A stretch of DNA of 64,000 nt from Corynebacterium epidermidicanis. GTDB lineage: Bacteria > Actinomycetota > Actinomycetes > Mycobacteriales > Mycobacteriaceae. Shown here one piece after another: positions 8,512 through 16,688 of this stretch. Made by a program: the position numbers and the translations under genes. The notes under the pieces were generated by a model. The model was not told the DNA's origin and made no database searches. It saw only the letters and a list, made by a program, of their open reading frames with translations. The stretch's first letter is position 1; each line of letters begins with the position of its first letter. The DNA is taken from positions 496,001-560,000 of the forward strand of contig NZ_CP011541.1 in NCBI RefSeq assembly GCF_001021025.1. Reading direction: 5' to 3'.

Positions 8512-9738
8512 ATGAGTTCAACCGCCCTGTATCCGGTATTTTACCGGCCGAAGAAATCCCGGGTAGTCGGGGGAGTCGCGGCCGGGCTAGCTGTGCAGCT
8601 GAAAACTAATCCGCTGTTCGTCCGGTTGGCATTGTTGTTCTCGGCATTCTTTGGGGGTGCTGGACTGTGGTTTTACATGCTTCTGTGGATTTTCACCAAG
8701 CCGGCTAACCCGATCCAGGATGAGGAAGCTGTTAAGACGCTTGAGATGGCGACCGCGCAGGCGTCGGCAAGCAAGAAGCTGCCGCAGTTTTCACGGGCCG
8801 CGAACCTGAGCTTGGTGGCGCTGGGGATTGTGGGGGCGTTTTTGAGTATTGCGCTCGTGACGGGTTTCCGCGGTGCAAACTTGCTGTCGGTGGTGGTTGT
8901 CGGGGTAGGTGCGCTGCTGCTATGGCGGGTCTATGACCAGGGTATTGACGCGCTCACAGCGCCACGGAGCATCGTGGGAATCGTCGCTGGAACGGTTTTG
9001 GTGCTGTCCGGAATCATGTTTATCACGGTCAATTGGACGTCGCCGGCGATGTTCGGAGCTACGCTCGCCGCGGTACTTCTGACGCTCGCCGGTGCTGCCT
9101 TGCTGGCGGTGCCACTGGTGGTGCGGATGTGGCAACGGATCAATGAAGAGCGGGAAGAAAAGGCCGTGGCTGCCGAACGCGCCGACATTGCCTCCCGGCT
9201 GCATGATTCGGTGTTGCAGACCTTGGCGCTCATCCAGAAGCGAGCGGAGGACCCAGCCGAAGTAGCCAGGCTCGCGCGCGGACAGGAACGCGAGCTGCGC
9301 CAGTGGCTATTCGGGACCCAAGACAACATGTCCGGCGGGGCAGCCACCGTGTTTAAGGCCATTGAGCTGGCGTGCGGGGAAGTCGAAGACATGTTTAGCG
9401 TTCGTATCGCCCCGGTGCTGGTCGGCTCGGACTGCGCACTCAATGACATATCCCAGGCCGGAATCCTGGCTGCGCGCGAAGCCATGGTCAATGCTGCTAA
9501 GCACTCCGGCCAAACCACCGTTGATGTGTATGCGGAGGCATTTGGCGACACGTTGGATATCTTCGTTCGTGACCGTGGCGTGGGCTTCGACCCAGCTAAG
9601 GTGGACCCCTCACGACATGGGCTGACCGACTCCATCCGCGCCCGCGTCGAGCGTGCTGGCGGGACCGTCTCCATCAAGACCGCGCCGGGCGAAGGCGTGG
9701 AAGTCCACTTGAGCCTCCCACTAGACTCGGAAGCATGA
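8512..9738 (+). CDS. esrS: PspC-domain sensor histidine kinase (EsrS-like)
   Basis: A 408-residue membrane kinase. It opens with a PspC domain (SRVVGGVAAGLAVQLKTNPLFVRLALLF) and a further four or so membrane helices up to about residue 205. A HisKA_3-type dimerisation segment with the phospho-acceptor His in SRLHDSVLQTLALIQKRA (about residue 229) follows. The ATPase domain has EAMVNAAKHSG (N box), DRGVGFDP and HGLTDSIRARVERAGG. It is the NarL/LiaS type with no separate sensory domain, so sensing probably goes through the membrane region and EsrI. The stop overlaps the regulator start by four bases. In C. glutamicum the orthologous system responds to cell-wall antibiotics. Confidence 0.85.
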   Translation: MSSTALYPVFYRPKKSRVVGGVAAGLAVQLKTNPLFVRLALLFSAFFGGAGLWFYMLLWIFTKPANPIQDEEAVKTLEMATAQASASKKLPQFSRAANLSLVALGIVGAFLSIALVTGFRGANLLSVVVVGVGALLLWRVYDQGIDALTAPRSIVGIVAGTVLVLSGIMFITVNWTSPAMFGATLAAVLLTLAGAALLAVPLVVRMWQRINEEREEKAVAAERADIASRLHDSVLQTLALIQKRAEDPAEVARLARGQERELRQWLFGTQDNMSGGAATVFKAIELACGEVEDMFSVRIAPVLVGSDCALNDISQAGILAAREAMVNAAKHSGQTTVDVYAEAFGDTLDIFVRDRGVGFDPAKVDPSRHGLTDSIRARVERAGGTVSIKTAPGEGVEVHLSLPLDSEA

Positions 9739-10394
9739 TCCGCGTCTTTCTGGTCGATGACCACTCCGTTTTCCGCTCCGGTGTCCGTGCCGAAATCTCC
9801 AACGCCGTCACGATCGTGGGCGAGGCCGGCACCGTGGCAGACGCCATCGCCGGCATCAACGCGACTGCGCCAGACGTGGTGCTTCTCGACGTCCACATGC
9901 CCGACGGCGGAGGGCAGGCAGTGATCCGTGGCGTCACTGCCGAGACCCGCTTCCTCGCGCTGTCCGTGTCCGACGCAGCGGAAGACGTTATTTCGGTGAT
10001 TCGAGCTGGTGCGCGCGGATATGTAACCAAGACGATCTCCGGTACCGAACTGGTGTCAGCAGTGCATCGGGTAGCGGAAGGGGACGCGGTGTTTTCGCCA
10101 CGCTTGGCGGGCTTCGTCCTCGATGCCTTCGCGCGCCCGGACGCCACTGCGGGAGCCGGGGTAGTGGACGACACCCCCGCAGCCCCGGCCGACCCAGCTA
10201 TCGACGCCCTTACGCGTCGCGAACTTGAAGTGCTCCGGCTGCTCGCGCGTGGATACACCTACAAAGAGATCGCTTCCGAGCTATTCATCTCGGTAAAAAC
10301 GGTGGAGACACACTCATCCAATATCCTGCGGAAAACCCAGCAATCAAACCGGCATGCCCTCACCCGGTGGGCGCACCGCTTTGACTTGGATTAG
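9735..10394 (+). CDS. esrR: NarL/LuxR-family response regulator (EsrR-like)
   Basis: A 219-residue response regulator. The receiver domain has acidic pocket residues in FLVDDH, the phospho-acceptor Asp52 in VVLLDVHMPDGG, and a conserved Lys in GYVTKTISG. A linker rich in Ala and Pro leads to a LuxR-type DNA-binding domain (LTRRELEVLRLLARGYTYKEIA, then ISVKTVETHSSNILRK). It overlaps esrS by four bases, so the two are made together. It probably binds the palindromes between esrI and esrS and envelope-stress promoters elsewhere, which is inferred from the C. glutamicum counterpart. Confidence 0.85.
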   Translation: MIRVFLVDDHSVFRSGVRAEISNAVTIVGEAGTVADAIAGINATAPDVVLLDVHMPDGGGQAVIRGVTAETRFLALSVSDAAEDVISVIRAGARGYVTKTISGTELVSAVHRVAEGDAVFSPRLAGFVLDAFARPDATAGAGVVDDTPAAPADPAIDALTRRELEVLRLLARGYTYKEIASELFISVKTVETHSSNILRKTQQSNRHALTRWAHRFDLD

Positions 10395-10408
10395 CCCCCA
10401 TTAGCGGC

Positions 10409-11029
10409 TTACGCGGAGATCAGGCCTACTGTCAGGTTGACTGCAGTAGCGAGGATGAACACCCCAAACCCGTAGGCCAATAGACAATGGCGCAGGATAA
10501 TAGCACGAAGTTGTGGCGAAGAAACAGAGGTATCCGACACTTGATAAGTCATGCCCAGGTTGTAGCTGAAATACAGGAAATCGCTAAATTGGGGTGACTC
10601 AGGTGAATTGAAATCAATGCCACCATCGCGCTGGTAGTAGGCGTGCGCATAACGAACCGCATACATGAAATGCACACACGCCCACGAAAGCGAAACCGCC
10701 AGGATGGTGAGCCCAGAATCGAGCAACGGCAACTGCTGTTTCCCCAGCTGTAGGACCACGATGCATACCACGCTGGCAGCTACTGTGGCTAAAACGACTA
10801 GCTCGTCAATAAGCGGAGAGTAGTCTTCCTGGCTTACGTGGCGCTGTGTGCCTCGAGCGTCTAATGGCCAGGTGGCTGCCCAGCCACTAATGACAAAACT
10901 GCCGGTGGTAACTGTGATGGCCAGCAATATGGCGATGGGGATGCTCATAAAACTGCCCAAGGTGGCTGCGACCGCGCCCAAGGCAAATGCATAGAGCATG
11001 CGGTTCCAGCCGGAGTGGATGCGTTTCAT
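10409..11029 (-). CDS. DUF1345 membrane protein
   Basis: A 206-residue integral membrane protein of the DUF1345 family, function unknown. It has about five hydrophobic segments (for example LYAFALGAVAATLGSF, IAILLAITVTTGSFVISGW, FGVFILATAVNLTVGLI). The conserved DFLYFSYNLGMTYQVSD motif precedes the last two helices. ATG 11029 gives a protein starting MKRIHSGWNRML. The frame stays open another 33 codons upstream, but that stretch is a low-complexity Ser/Gln/Pro/Lys run made by a nucleotide repeat and is unlikely to be translated. It is convergent with esrR, 14 bases away. Confidence 0.8.
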   Translation of the reverse strand: MKRIHSGWNRMLYAFALGAVAATLGSFMSIPIAILLAITVTTGSFVISGWAATWPLDARGTQRHVSQEDYSPLIDELVVLATVAASVVCIVVLQLGKQQLPLLDSGLTILAVSLSWACVHFMYAVRYAHAYYQRDGGIDFNSPESPQFSDFLYFSYNLGMTYQVSDTSVSSPQLRAIILRHCLLAYGFGVFILATAVNLTVGLISA

Positions 11030-11053
11030 TGTTTGTATCCTAAAGCACCTTGG

Positions 11054-11115
11054 TGGGTTTTGGTTTGGGCTTGGCTTTGGGCTTCGGCTTTGGCTTTGGG
11101 CTTGGCTTTGGCTTG
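11054..11115. repeat. Purine/pyrimidine-biased TTTGGGC/TTTGGC tandem repeat
   Basis: About nine tandem copies of a 6- to 7-base unit (tttggc or tttgggc) lie just upstream of the DUF1345 start. Read on the minus strand the tract would add an S/Q/P/K-rich tail to that gene; on the plus strand it would encode a glycine-phenylalanine repeat. It is followed within 25 bases by palindrome copy B. Confidence 0.8.
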
Positions 11116-11138
11116 AGGGGGGCTGCAAACCTTCTATG

Positions 11139-11228
11139 TCGTCCCTTCGCGGTAGTCGGACTACCTAAAACGGCTAAAAACGCCAAAATTTGGGGCATCT
11201 GTGTAGTCCGACTACCGCGAAGGGACGA
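11139..11228. repeat. Dispersed intergenic palindrome, best copy (copy B)
   Basis: Perfect 26-bp inverted arms (11139-11164 and 11203-11228), starting tcgtcccttcgcggtagtcg, flank a 38-bp A-rich centre. Similar arms occur at 31272-31367 and, decayed, at 1320-1398. All three are intergenic. It encodes nothing, so it could be a REP-like element, a MITE or a strong transcript hairpin. The rest of the 407-bp gap between DUF1345 and imuA' shows no gene. Confidence 0.85.
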
Positions 11229-11436
11229 TGTAGCGCTTCTGAAGCCCTGCTGGGCTGTAAGCACTCAGCTCGCCAAGCTGTAGCCATCGAGTTTCAACCA
11301 TCAAGCTGCCGACAGTCAGGCTGCTATGTTGAGTCGTGGATAGGAGCCATTTCAATCGTCGCAGCTAACCGCCCCCAGGAAACCCCTGCTAGTCGGCCGG
11401 GTTGACCATGTTGGGGGAGTGCGGTTTACTATTTTT

Positions 11437-12147
11437 ATGACGGGAACGAGTGTTCGAAAATCTGTGGAGGTTGATCTTGCTGCACTGAGCAGGCAAGATC
11501 GCGTCGCAGCGCTTCGGGCACGAATGTCGCGCATTGGTGCCGGGGTAGATCCGGAGCCGGTTCCGGAGGAAACGTTAGCGGTCCCTAGTGCGATTTCCGA
11601 TCTCCTTATCGGTGGTGGCCTGCCAAAACGTGCAGTCACACAGCTGGGCGATTCCTCGATATTGGCGGTTGAGTTGATGGCGCAGGTAACCAAAAATGGT
11701 GGCTATGTGGCGGTTATTGGGTGGCCGGAGCTGTTGCTAGCTGCGGTTGTGGAAGCCGGTGGGAAATTAGCACACGTGATCAGTGTTCCGGATCCTGGGG
11801 TGGAGCCCTTAAATACGGTTGCAGTGCTATGTGAAGGGATGGATATGGTGCTGTACCGCAGTGCGGAGGTAGTGGAGCTTTCTCCGGCACGTGCGCGGCC
11901 GTTGCTCGCCAAGTTGCGCAGTGGTCGGGCGGCGTTAGTCTTGGTGAACGCTGCGGTAGCTTCTCCGGCGGTGCGAATAGAGGCGCACGTGTGTGCCTTT
12001 CATGGGATTGGTCCGGGCACGGGACGGATTCGCGGTCTGGACCTTGCGGTGAATGTGTGGCAGAAAAGTGGCCGGCCGGGCAGTGGGGTGCTGTCGGTGG
12101 GCAAGTGTGCGACGGTAGCTGAGACACCTCGGCTAAGGGTGGTGTAG
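11437..12147 (+). CDS. imuA': ImuA'-like mutasome protein
   Basis: A 236-residue protein immediately upstream of imuB, in the position and size range of actinobacterial ImuA', a RecA-fold-related partner of ImuB and DnaE2 in damage-induced mutagenesis. It contains PSAISDLLIGGGLPKRAVTQLG and a strand-rich core (GGYVAVIGWPELLLAAV), but no intact Walker A that I can see. ATG 11437 is a possible start. A LexA-like sequence spans about 11442-11457, just inside that start, so GTG 11464 (MEVDLAALSRQDRV) may be the true one. Four bases separate its stop from imuB. The assignment rests mainly on gene order. Confidence 0.65.
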   Translation: MTGTSVRKSVEVDLAALSRQDRVAALRARMSRIGAGVDPEPVPEETLAVPSAISDLLIGGGLPKRAVTQLGDSSILAVELMAQVTKNGGYVAVIGWPELLLAAVVEAGGKLAHVISVPDPGVEPLNTVAVLCEGMDMVLYRSAEVVELSPARARPLLAKLRSGRAALVLVNAAVASPAVRIEAHVCAFHGIGPGTGRIRGLDLAVNVWQKSGRPGSGVLSVGKCATVAETPRLRVV

Positions 12148-12212
12148 CTGATGCGGATGATGGCATTGTGGTTTCCGGATTGGCCCATTCATGCGGTGGC
12201 TCTAGCTGGGGG

Positions 12213-12280
12213 CCTGGGCCCCGGCCATCAGACCGGCCACCACCTGGGCCCCGGCCATCAGACCGGCCACCACCTGGGCC
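12213..12280 (+). repeat. 30-bp in-frame tandem repeat within imuB
   Basis: Two exact 30-base units (12213-12242 and 12243-12272) plus an 8-base partial encode two copies of the decapeptide LGPGHQTGHH. They lie about 20 residues into ImuB, ahead of the region expected to hold a conserved beta strand. Most ImuB proteins that I know lack this insert. Confidence 0.9.
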
Positions 12281-13193
12281 AACGCCCGGGCCAGCGCGAC
12301 GAAGAGCTGGCACTAGTGAGCAATCACCGCGTGTGGGCGTGTTCGGCAGCTGCTCGGAGGCGGGGCGTGCGAAGGGGGATGAAGGCGAGGGCGGCGCAGG
12401 CGCTTAGTGCGTCGTTAAGGCTGGTGGAGCGGGATAATGACCGGGACGCCCGCGCTTTCGAGCTGGTGGTTGAGGGGCTGGATAGTGTGGTGGCGAGCGT
12501 TGAGGTGCTGCGCCCTGGTTTGGCGGTGGTTGATGCGGGTGCGGCGGCGCGGTTTCATGGTGGGGAGGAACGGGCTGCCCAGCTTTTGTTGGATGCGGCT
12601 GCGTTGCGGGGTGTCGATTGTTTGGTGGGAGTGGCTGGCAGTATCGAGACGGCCGTGTTGGCGGCGCGGCAAGGGCAGGTGGTAGCGCCGGGAGCGGATC
12701 GGGACTTTTTGTCGGGTTTACCCACGCAGGTTTTGCTTGCGGAGGAGTCGCTGGCCTGTGGTCGGGACACCGTTGCAGCGTTGTGTGAGCTGGGGTTGTC
12801 AACGTTGGGTGAGGTGGCGAGGTTGCCGAAGGGGAGCGTCGTTACGCGTTTTGGGCAAGCTGGACAGCGGATTCACCACATTGCCAGCGGTGATCTGGTG
12901 CGGAAAGTTGCCCCTGCGTGGGAGGGGGAACCCCTTGATGTGCGGGGAACTCCGCCAGACCCTATTAATCGAGTGGATGCCGCTGCCTTTTATGCCCGCG
13001 GTCTGGCGGCTGCACTGCATGAAAAGCTGCGCGCAGCCGGCGTGGTGTGTCAACGGCTTAAGGTGACCGCGGTAGTGAATGTCGCTGGTAACGAGCAGCA
13101 ATTGAGTCGCACGTGGCGTACGCACGAGCCCTTGAGTGAAGCGGCCACCGCCGATCGGGTGCGTTTGAAGCGTCCTGGGTTTTGTTCCGCTTC

Positions 13194-14102
13194 TTATACG
13201 GGGGTCAGCTCGCTGACCCGGGTGTGATTATACATATCGATGATCTCTGCAGGGCTCTTATATCCGAGGGCTTCGTGGAGGCGCTCGTGGTTCCACCAGT
13301 GGACCCAGTTCAACGTCGCAAACTCGACCTCGGTCAGTGAGAACCAGGGCTGGGAATAGATCAGCTCGGCTTTGTACAGGCCGTTGACAGCCTCGGCTAG
13401 CGCGTTATCGTAGGAATCACCCACGCTCCCGGTGGAGGGCTTGATCCCGTAGTCAGCGAGTTTCTCGTTGTAGGCAACACTCGTGTATTGCGAGCCATGA
13501 TCGGAATGATGCGTCAGATCCACCAGAGTATCTTTCGCTCCCTGAATGGCCTGCTCGAGTGCCTCTAGTGGTAGCGCCTCGGTTTTCATCGAAGAACGCG
13601 TCGCCCAACCCACAATCTTGCGGCTATACACATCAGTAACGAACGCTGTATACACGAAGCCGGATAGGGTTCGTACATACGTGATATCAGCAACCCACAG
13701 CTGGTTGGGCCTACTGGCCTTGAACTGCCGATTGACCAGATCCGGACGAGAATCTACTTCCTGAACGGGCCGGGTTGTGATTGGGGCGCGTCCCCGGCGA
13801 ACACCCTCAATTCCACCGATTCTCATGAGCCGAGCCACCTGGTCACGGCCAACATCCCAACCAGCACGCCGCACTGCATGCCACATCTTCCGCACCCCGT
13901 AGACGCTGTAATTCTTGGTGTGGATCTTCTTGAGCTCATCGATCAGGATCCTGTCTCGTATGCTTCTGGCGCTCGCTGGCCTGCTCTTCGCCAGCCGGTA
14001 GCCACGAGAGGTGATAAACCCTCCCTCCAGACTCACGCCCAATACCCGGCAAATCGGCTCGACCCCGAAACGATCCCTATACTCATCAATATAAGCAATC
14101 AT
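13194..14102 (-). CDS. IS3-family transposase OrfB (DDE integrase domain)
   Basis: A 302-residue integrase-type catalytic domain. The DDE triad is visible as the Asp in WVADITYVRT, the Asp in THHSDHGSQYTS and the Glu in NALAEAVNG. An HTH_21-type segment (VYGVRKMWHAVRRAGWDVGRDQVARLM) precedes the core. The nominal ATG overlaps the stop of OrfA (TAATG). As in other IS3 elements the active protein is probably an OrfAB fusion made by -1 frameshifting at the T6C run in OrfA (14133-14138 on the plus strand), because the OrfB frame stays open back to that run. Confidence 0.95.
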   Translation of the reverse strand: MIAYIDEYRDRFGVEPICRVLGVSLEGGFITSRGYRLAKSRPASARSIRDRILIDELKKIHTKNYSVYGVRKMWHAVRRAGWDVGRDQVARLMRIGGIEGVRRGRAPITTRPVQEVDSRPDLVNRQFKASRPNQLWVADITYVRTLSGFVYTAFVTDVYSRKIVGWATRSSMKTEALPLEALEQAIQGAKDTLVDLTHHSDHGSQYTSVAYNEKLADYGIKPSTGSVGDSYDNALAEAVNGLYKAELIYSQPWFSLTEVEFATLNWVHWWNHERLHEALGYKSPAEIIDMYNHTRVSELTPV

Positions 14103-14419
14103 TATCGGGCCGGACGGTCGAGCTCCGCTGCGAAAAAAGCCGAAGCAGTCTTCAAAATCTCATTCGCCCGCCGCAACTCCGCAACCTCGCGTTTGAGCCG
14201 TTTAATCTCCTCATGCTCTTCACGCGTAAGCCCCTGCCGTTCACCCGCGTTCACTAAATGCTGCTCGTACCAGCGGCGCAGCGATTCATTCGCGATCCCT
14301 AGCTTCGGTGCGATCTCATTGACCGCCTGCCACTGAGAACACGAGCCATCATCGGCTAAACGATCGATCAGCATCCGCACCGCGCGATCCTTGAACTCCT
14401 GTGAATACCTCTTGGCCAT
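14102..14419 (-). CDS. IS3-family transposase OrfA (HTH and leucine zipper)
   Basis: A 105-residue DNA-binding subunit with an N-terminal helix-turn-helix (AVNEIAPKLGIANESLRRWYEQH). A heptad-rich segment (EEIKRLKREVAELRRANEILKTA) serves multimerisation. SAFFAAELDRPAR at the end is typical of IS3-type OrfA proteins. The run coding for AFF (GCTTTTTTC) is a plausible slippery site for -1 frameshifting into OrfB. Confidence 0.95.
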   Translation of the reverse strand: MAKRYSQEFKDRAVRMLIDRLADDGSCSQWQAVNEIAPKLGIANESLRRWYEQHLVNAGERQGLTREEHEEIKRLKREVAELRRANEILKTASAFFAAELDRPAR

Positions 14420-15087
14420 GTTCCAATCCTCTCAAAAGTGAGTAGGAACAAAACCCAGGACGCTTCACGTTGGCAGTTGGATGGTTGGCTCACGGCGCGT
14501 GGGGTGACCGAGGATGCCGAGCTTGGCGACGGCATCGTGGAGCTCATTCTTACGCCTCTGGGAGTAAGCGCCCCAGAAGAACGTTCGTTGTGGGGCGGGG
14601 CTAACGAGCGACTGGAAGAAGTGCGTCGTGTTGCAAGTCGCGTGCAGTCGATGCTGGGGGTCGAGGCGGTATGTCAGCCGATTGCCGCGGGTGGCGAAAG
14701 CCCGGTGGAGCGAGTGGAGCTGGTAGCTTTCGGTGAGCAACGGGATCCTGCCCAGCCGGCGGATGGCTCTTGGCCAGGCGCAATACCCGGGCCATTGCCT
14801 GCGCGGGCTCGACACCCGGCGGCGGTGGTGCACCTACTATCTGCCGAGGGTAACGCAGTGTATGTCACTGCTGATGCAGTGTTGAGCGCCCCACCAGCAG
14901 CGATTTCTTGGGGATCGTATCGGGCCAGCGTGATTGGCTGGGCTGGGCCATGGCCAGTGGCGGGGCGCTGGTGGGAAGGCGATGCGGACTCAGCCTGCGC
15001 CCGACTCCAGGTGGTATCTGATGTCGGGCCGAGGGCGTTCTTACTGTTGTGGATAGCTGGGCGCTGGCGTGTGGAAGCTACCTATGA

Positions 15088-15723
15088 TTAGCGAGCCGCA
15101 ATGTCCACGACGAGGCGTTTTGGGTTCTCCAGGTATGTGACTGAGTAGGGGGCATCTTTTGCGTTGATGCCGATGACAAACTGAGACCGGCCCTCAAAAG
15201 TCCCGCCGGACACTACTTCGGCGACTGGGCCACCTGCGCCTTTAATGGGGTCGAGCTGTTGTTGAATGCCCAGCTCAAAGGGATAAGTGGTGCCGTCGAT
15301 GTTGATATTGAGGAAGGATTGCCCGGCAACATTAAGCGGTTGTCCACTGGCCTGTTGGGTGGCGGTGTCGGTGTAGTTAGTGAACCAACCGGGGTTTCCA
15401 TCGCCTTCTAAATCAAACACCACGCGATCAAAATCTTCATGGTGGCCCACCCGCATGCTGGTAGGGACAAGCTTGCCCGATGGGCTAGGCGTTTGGGTTT
15501 TGTTGCCCGGTGCCGTTTGCCCTAATGGCTGGGGGGAACTGTCCTGGTCTGTGGTGAGGGCTTGCTTTTGAATCGTAGAACTTGAGGTAGTTACCACGCT
15601 CGAAGTAGCGGTCGCCGGGGAGTTTTCCTCGGGGCCGCACGCACTAAGGAGTGCCACGCTAGCAACCGCGGCGGCGCAAACAACGAGATTGCGTGTGAAA
15701 GGAGTGGTTATTGTGGCGTTCAT
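15088..15723 (-). CDS. AMIN-like domain lipoprotein
   Basis: A 211-residue secreted lipoprotein. A signal peptide with the lipobox LLSAC (Cys29) is followed by a Ser/Thr/Pro-rich linker and then an AMIN-like domain from about residue 85 (MRVGHHEDFDRVVFDLEG through PKRLVVDIA). Such domains are thought to bind cell-envelope polymers, and the function here is unknown. ATG 15723 places the start right at the signal peptide; the frame's upstream extension of 50 codons has no signal character. It converges with imuB, sharing four bases at the stops. Confidence 0.75.
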   Translation of the reverse strand: MNATITTPFTRNLVVCAAAVASVALLSACGPEENSPATATSSVVTTSSSTIQKQALTTDQDSSPQPLGQTAPGNKTQTPSPSGKLVPTSMRVGHHEDFDRVVFDLEGDGNPGWFTNYTDTATQQASGQPLNVAGQSFLNINIDGTTYPFELGIQQQLDPIKGAGGPVAEVVSGGTFEGRSQFVIGINAKDAPYSVTYLENPKRLVVDIAAR

Positions 15724-15808
15724 ATACTCAAGGGTAGTGGGCACCGAGCGGTAGTTAAACAAAATAGGTATTTCGTGAGCCAATCGTTGTAAACGTACAC
15801 TTGACGGC

Positions 15809-16669
15809 ATGACTCCTAGGAAGATTGCGTTGTGTTCCGATGTGCAGGCGGAGCCACTGCCGGGCACTGCCAAAACTGGCGAGCTGTTCGTCGCTCTCGA
15901 GCATCCTTATGGCTGGGGACACGACATTCTCGACGGGCACGCCTTCGGAGACGACCTCACCGCGGAGCTCAAAAAGTACACGGCGAGCCACAAGGTGCAA
16001 TTACAGCTGATCCGCCGGCCCGGCAGGGAAGGCCAGCGGGTGGAACAACCGACTGTCTTGATCGCCGACGTCTTTGGCGAGGTACGACGCCTGGCCATCC
16101 CAGAACCCGCCGCGCTGTTGGATATTGATCCGCACGTGGCAGTGGGTACCAAGGTTGATCATCCGGTGCTGCTGGTCTGTACTCACGGTAAACGTGATCG
16201 TTGCTGCGCCATTAAAGGGCGGCCACTAGCGGCTGCGTTAGCCGCGGGGTTCCCGGGGGGACTAATTTGGGAATCCTCCCACACGAAGGGGCACCGCTTC
16301 GCGCCGTCGATAATTGCACTGCCGTGGGGCTATTCTTTCGGGCATCTTAATGAGCACGCTGCCAAAGACCTGGTGCTGCACTTGCAGCGGGGCGAACTAT
16401 TCCTGCCGGGCAACCGAGGGCGCTCCTGTTGGGACGCGCGAGGCCAGGTCGCCGAACTCGCAGTTGCGGCCCGCAATCCCGGTACACAGGCGGGGGAGCT
16501 GCGCATCGCGGAGGTCGAGGAAAACACGGCCGTGGTTGAGGGCGGCACGGGACAACGATGGCTCGTGGAACTTGAGCCCCAGCTTGTCGACGGCGTGGTG
16601 TCCTCCTGCGGTGATGCGCCGAAACAGGGGAAAAGTTGGTCTGCGATTTCCGTCACAGAGCTTTCGTAG
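15809..16669 (+). CDS. Sucrase/ferredoxin-like family protein
   Basis: A 286-residue protein of the sucrase/ferredoxin-like (thioredoxin-fold) family. It shows the conserved block CTHGKRDRCCAIKGRPLA (about residues 128-145), then WESSHTKGHRFAPSIIALPWGYSFG. The paired cysteines in RDRCC and the preceding CTHG are the probable 2Fe-2S or thiol ligands, as in thioredoxin-like ferredoxins. The biochemical role is not established in this family, and the sucrase name is historical. ATG 15809 fits the conserved N-terminus (IALCSDV). It lies 19 bases upstream of the FAD/Fe-S protein, so a redox link between the two is possible but unproven. Confidence 0.8.
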   Translation: MTPRKIALCSDVQAEPLPGTAKTGELFVALEHPYGWGHDILDGHAFGDDLTAELKKYTASHKVQLQLIRRPGREGQRVEQPTVLIADVFGEVRRLAIPEPAALLDIDPHVAVGTKVDHPVLLVCTHGKRDRCCAIKGRPLAAALAAGFPGGLIWESSHTKGHRFAPSIIALPWGYSFGHLNEHAAKDLVLHLQRGELFLPGNRGRSCWDARGQVAELAVAARNPGTQAGELRIAEVEENTAVVEGGTGQRWLVELEPQLVDGVVSSCGDAPKQGKSWSAISVTELS

Positions 16670-16688
16670 TGGCCTACACTAGTAAGAC

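Larger units (their letters stand above)
13166..14467 (-). mobile_element. Complete IS3-family insertion sequence in imuB (1302 bp)
   Basis: The element begins TGAAGCGTCCTGGGTTTTGT and ends with the exact reverse complement, giving 23-bp perfect terminal inverted repeats (13166-13188 and 14445-14467) with TG...CA tips. It is flanked by a 4-bp target duplication CGTT (13162-13165 and 14468-14471). Two overlapping reading frames on the minus strand encode the transposase. Intact ends, intact frames and a clean duplication indicate a recent insertion. Confidence 0.97.
12151..15091 (+). pseudogene. imuB: imuB, interrupted by an IS3-family element
   Basis: ImuB is a catalytically inactive Y-family polymerase homologue that bridges ImuA' and the DnaE2 polymerase to the sliding clamp. 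The N-terminal part (12151-13165) begins MRMMALWFPDWPIHAVAL and contains ACSAAARRRGVRRGM and the GLSTLGEVARLPKGSVVTRFG helix-hairpin region. It stops after TADRVR, where the IS begins. The C-terminal part resumes at 14472 with WQLDGWLTARG and ends at 15091. Removing the IS and one copy of the 4-bp CGTT target duplication joins the two in frame to 544 codons. With the insertion, the first part would end in 20 foreign residues, so the protein should be non-functional. It also has an unusual His-rich repeat near the N-terminus. Confidence 0.9.

Noticed and set aside
13166..15091. Reading 14438-15091 as an independent gene
   Set aside because: Its first codons are IS sequence. The rest joins the upstream part of imuB exactly once the IS is removed.
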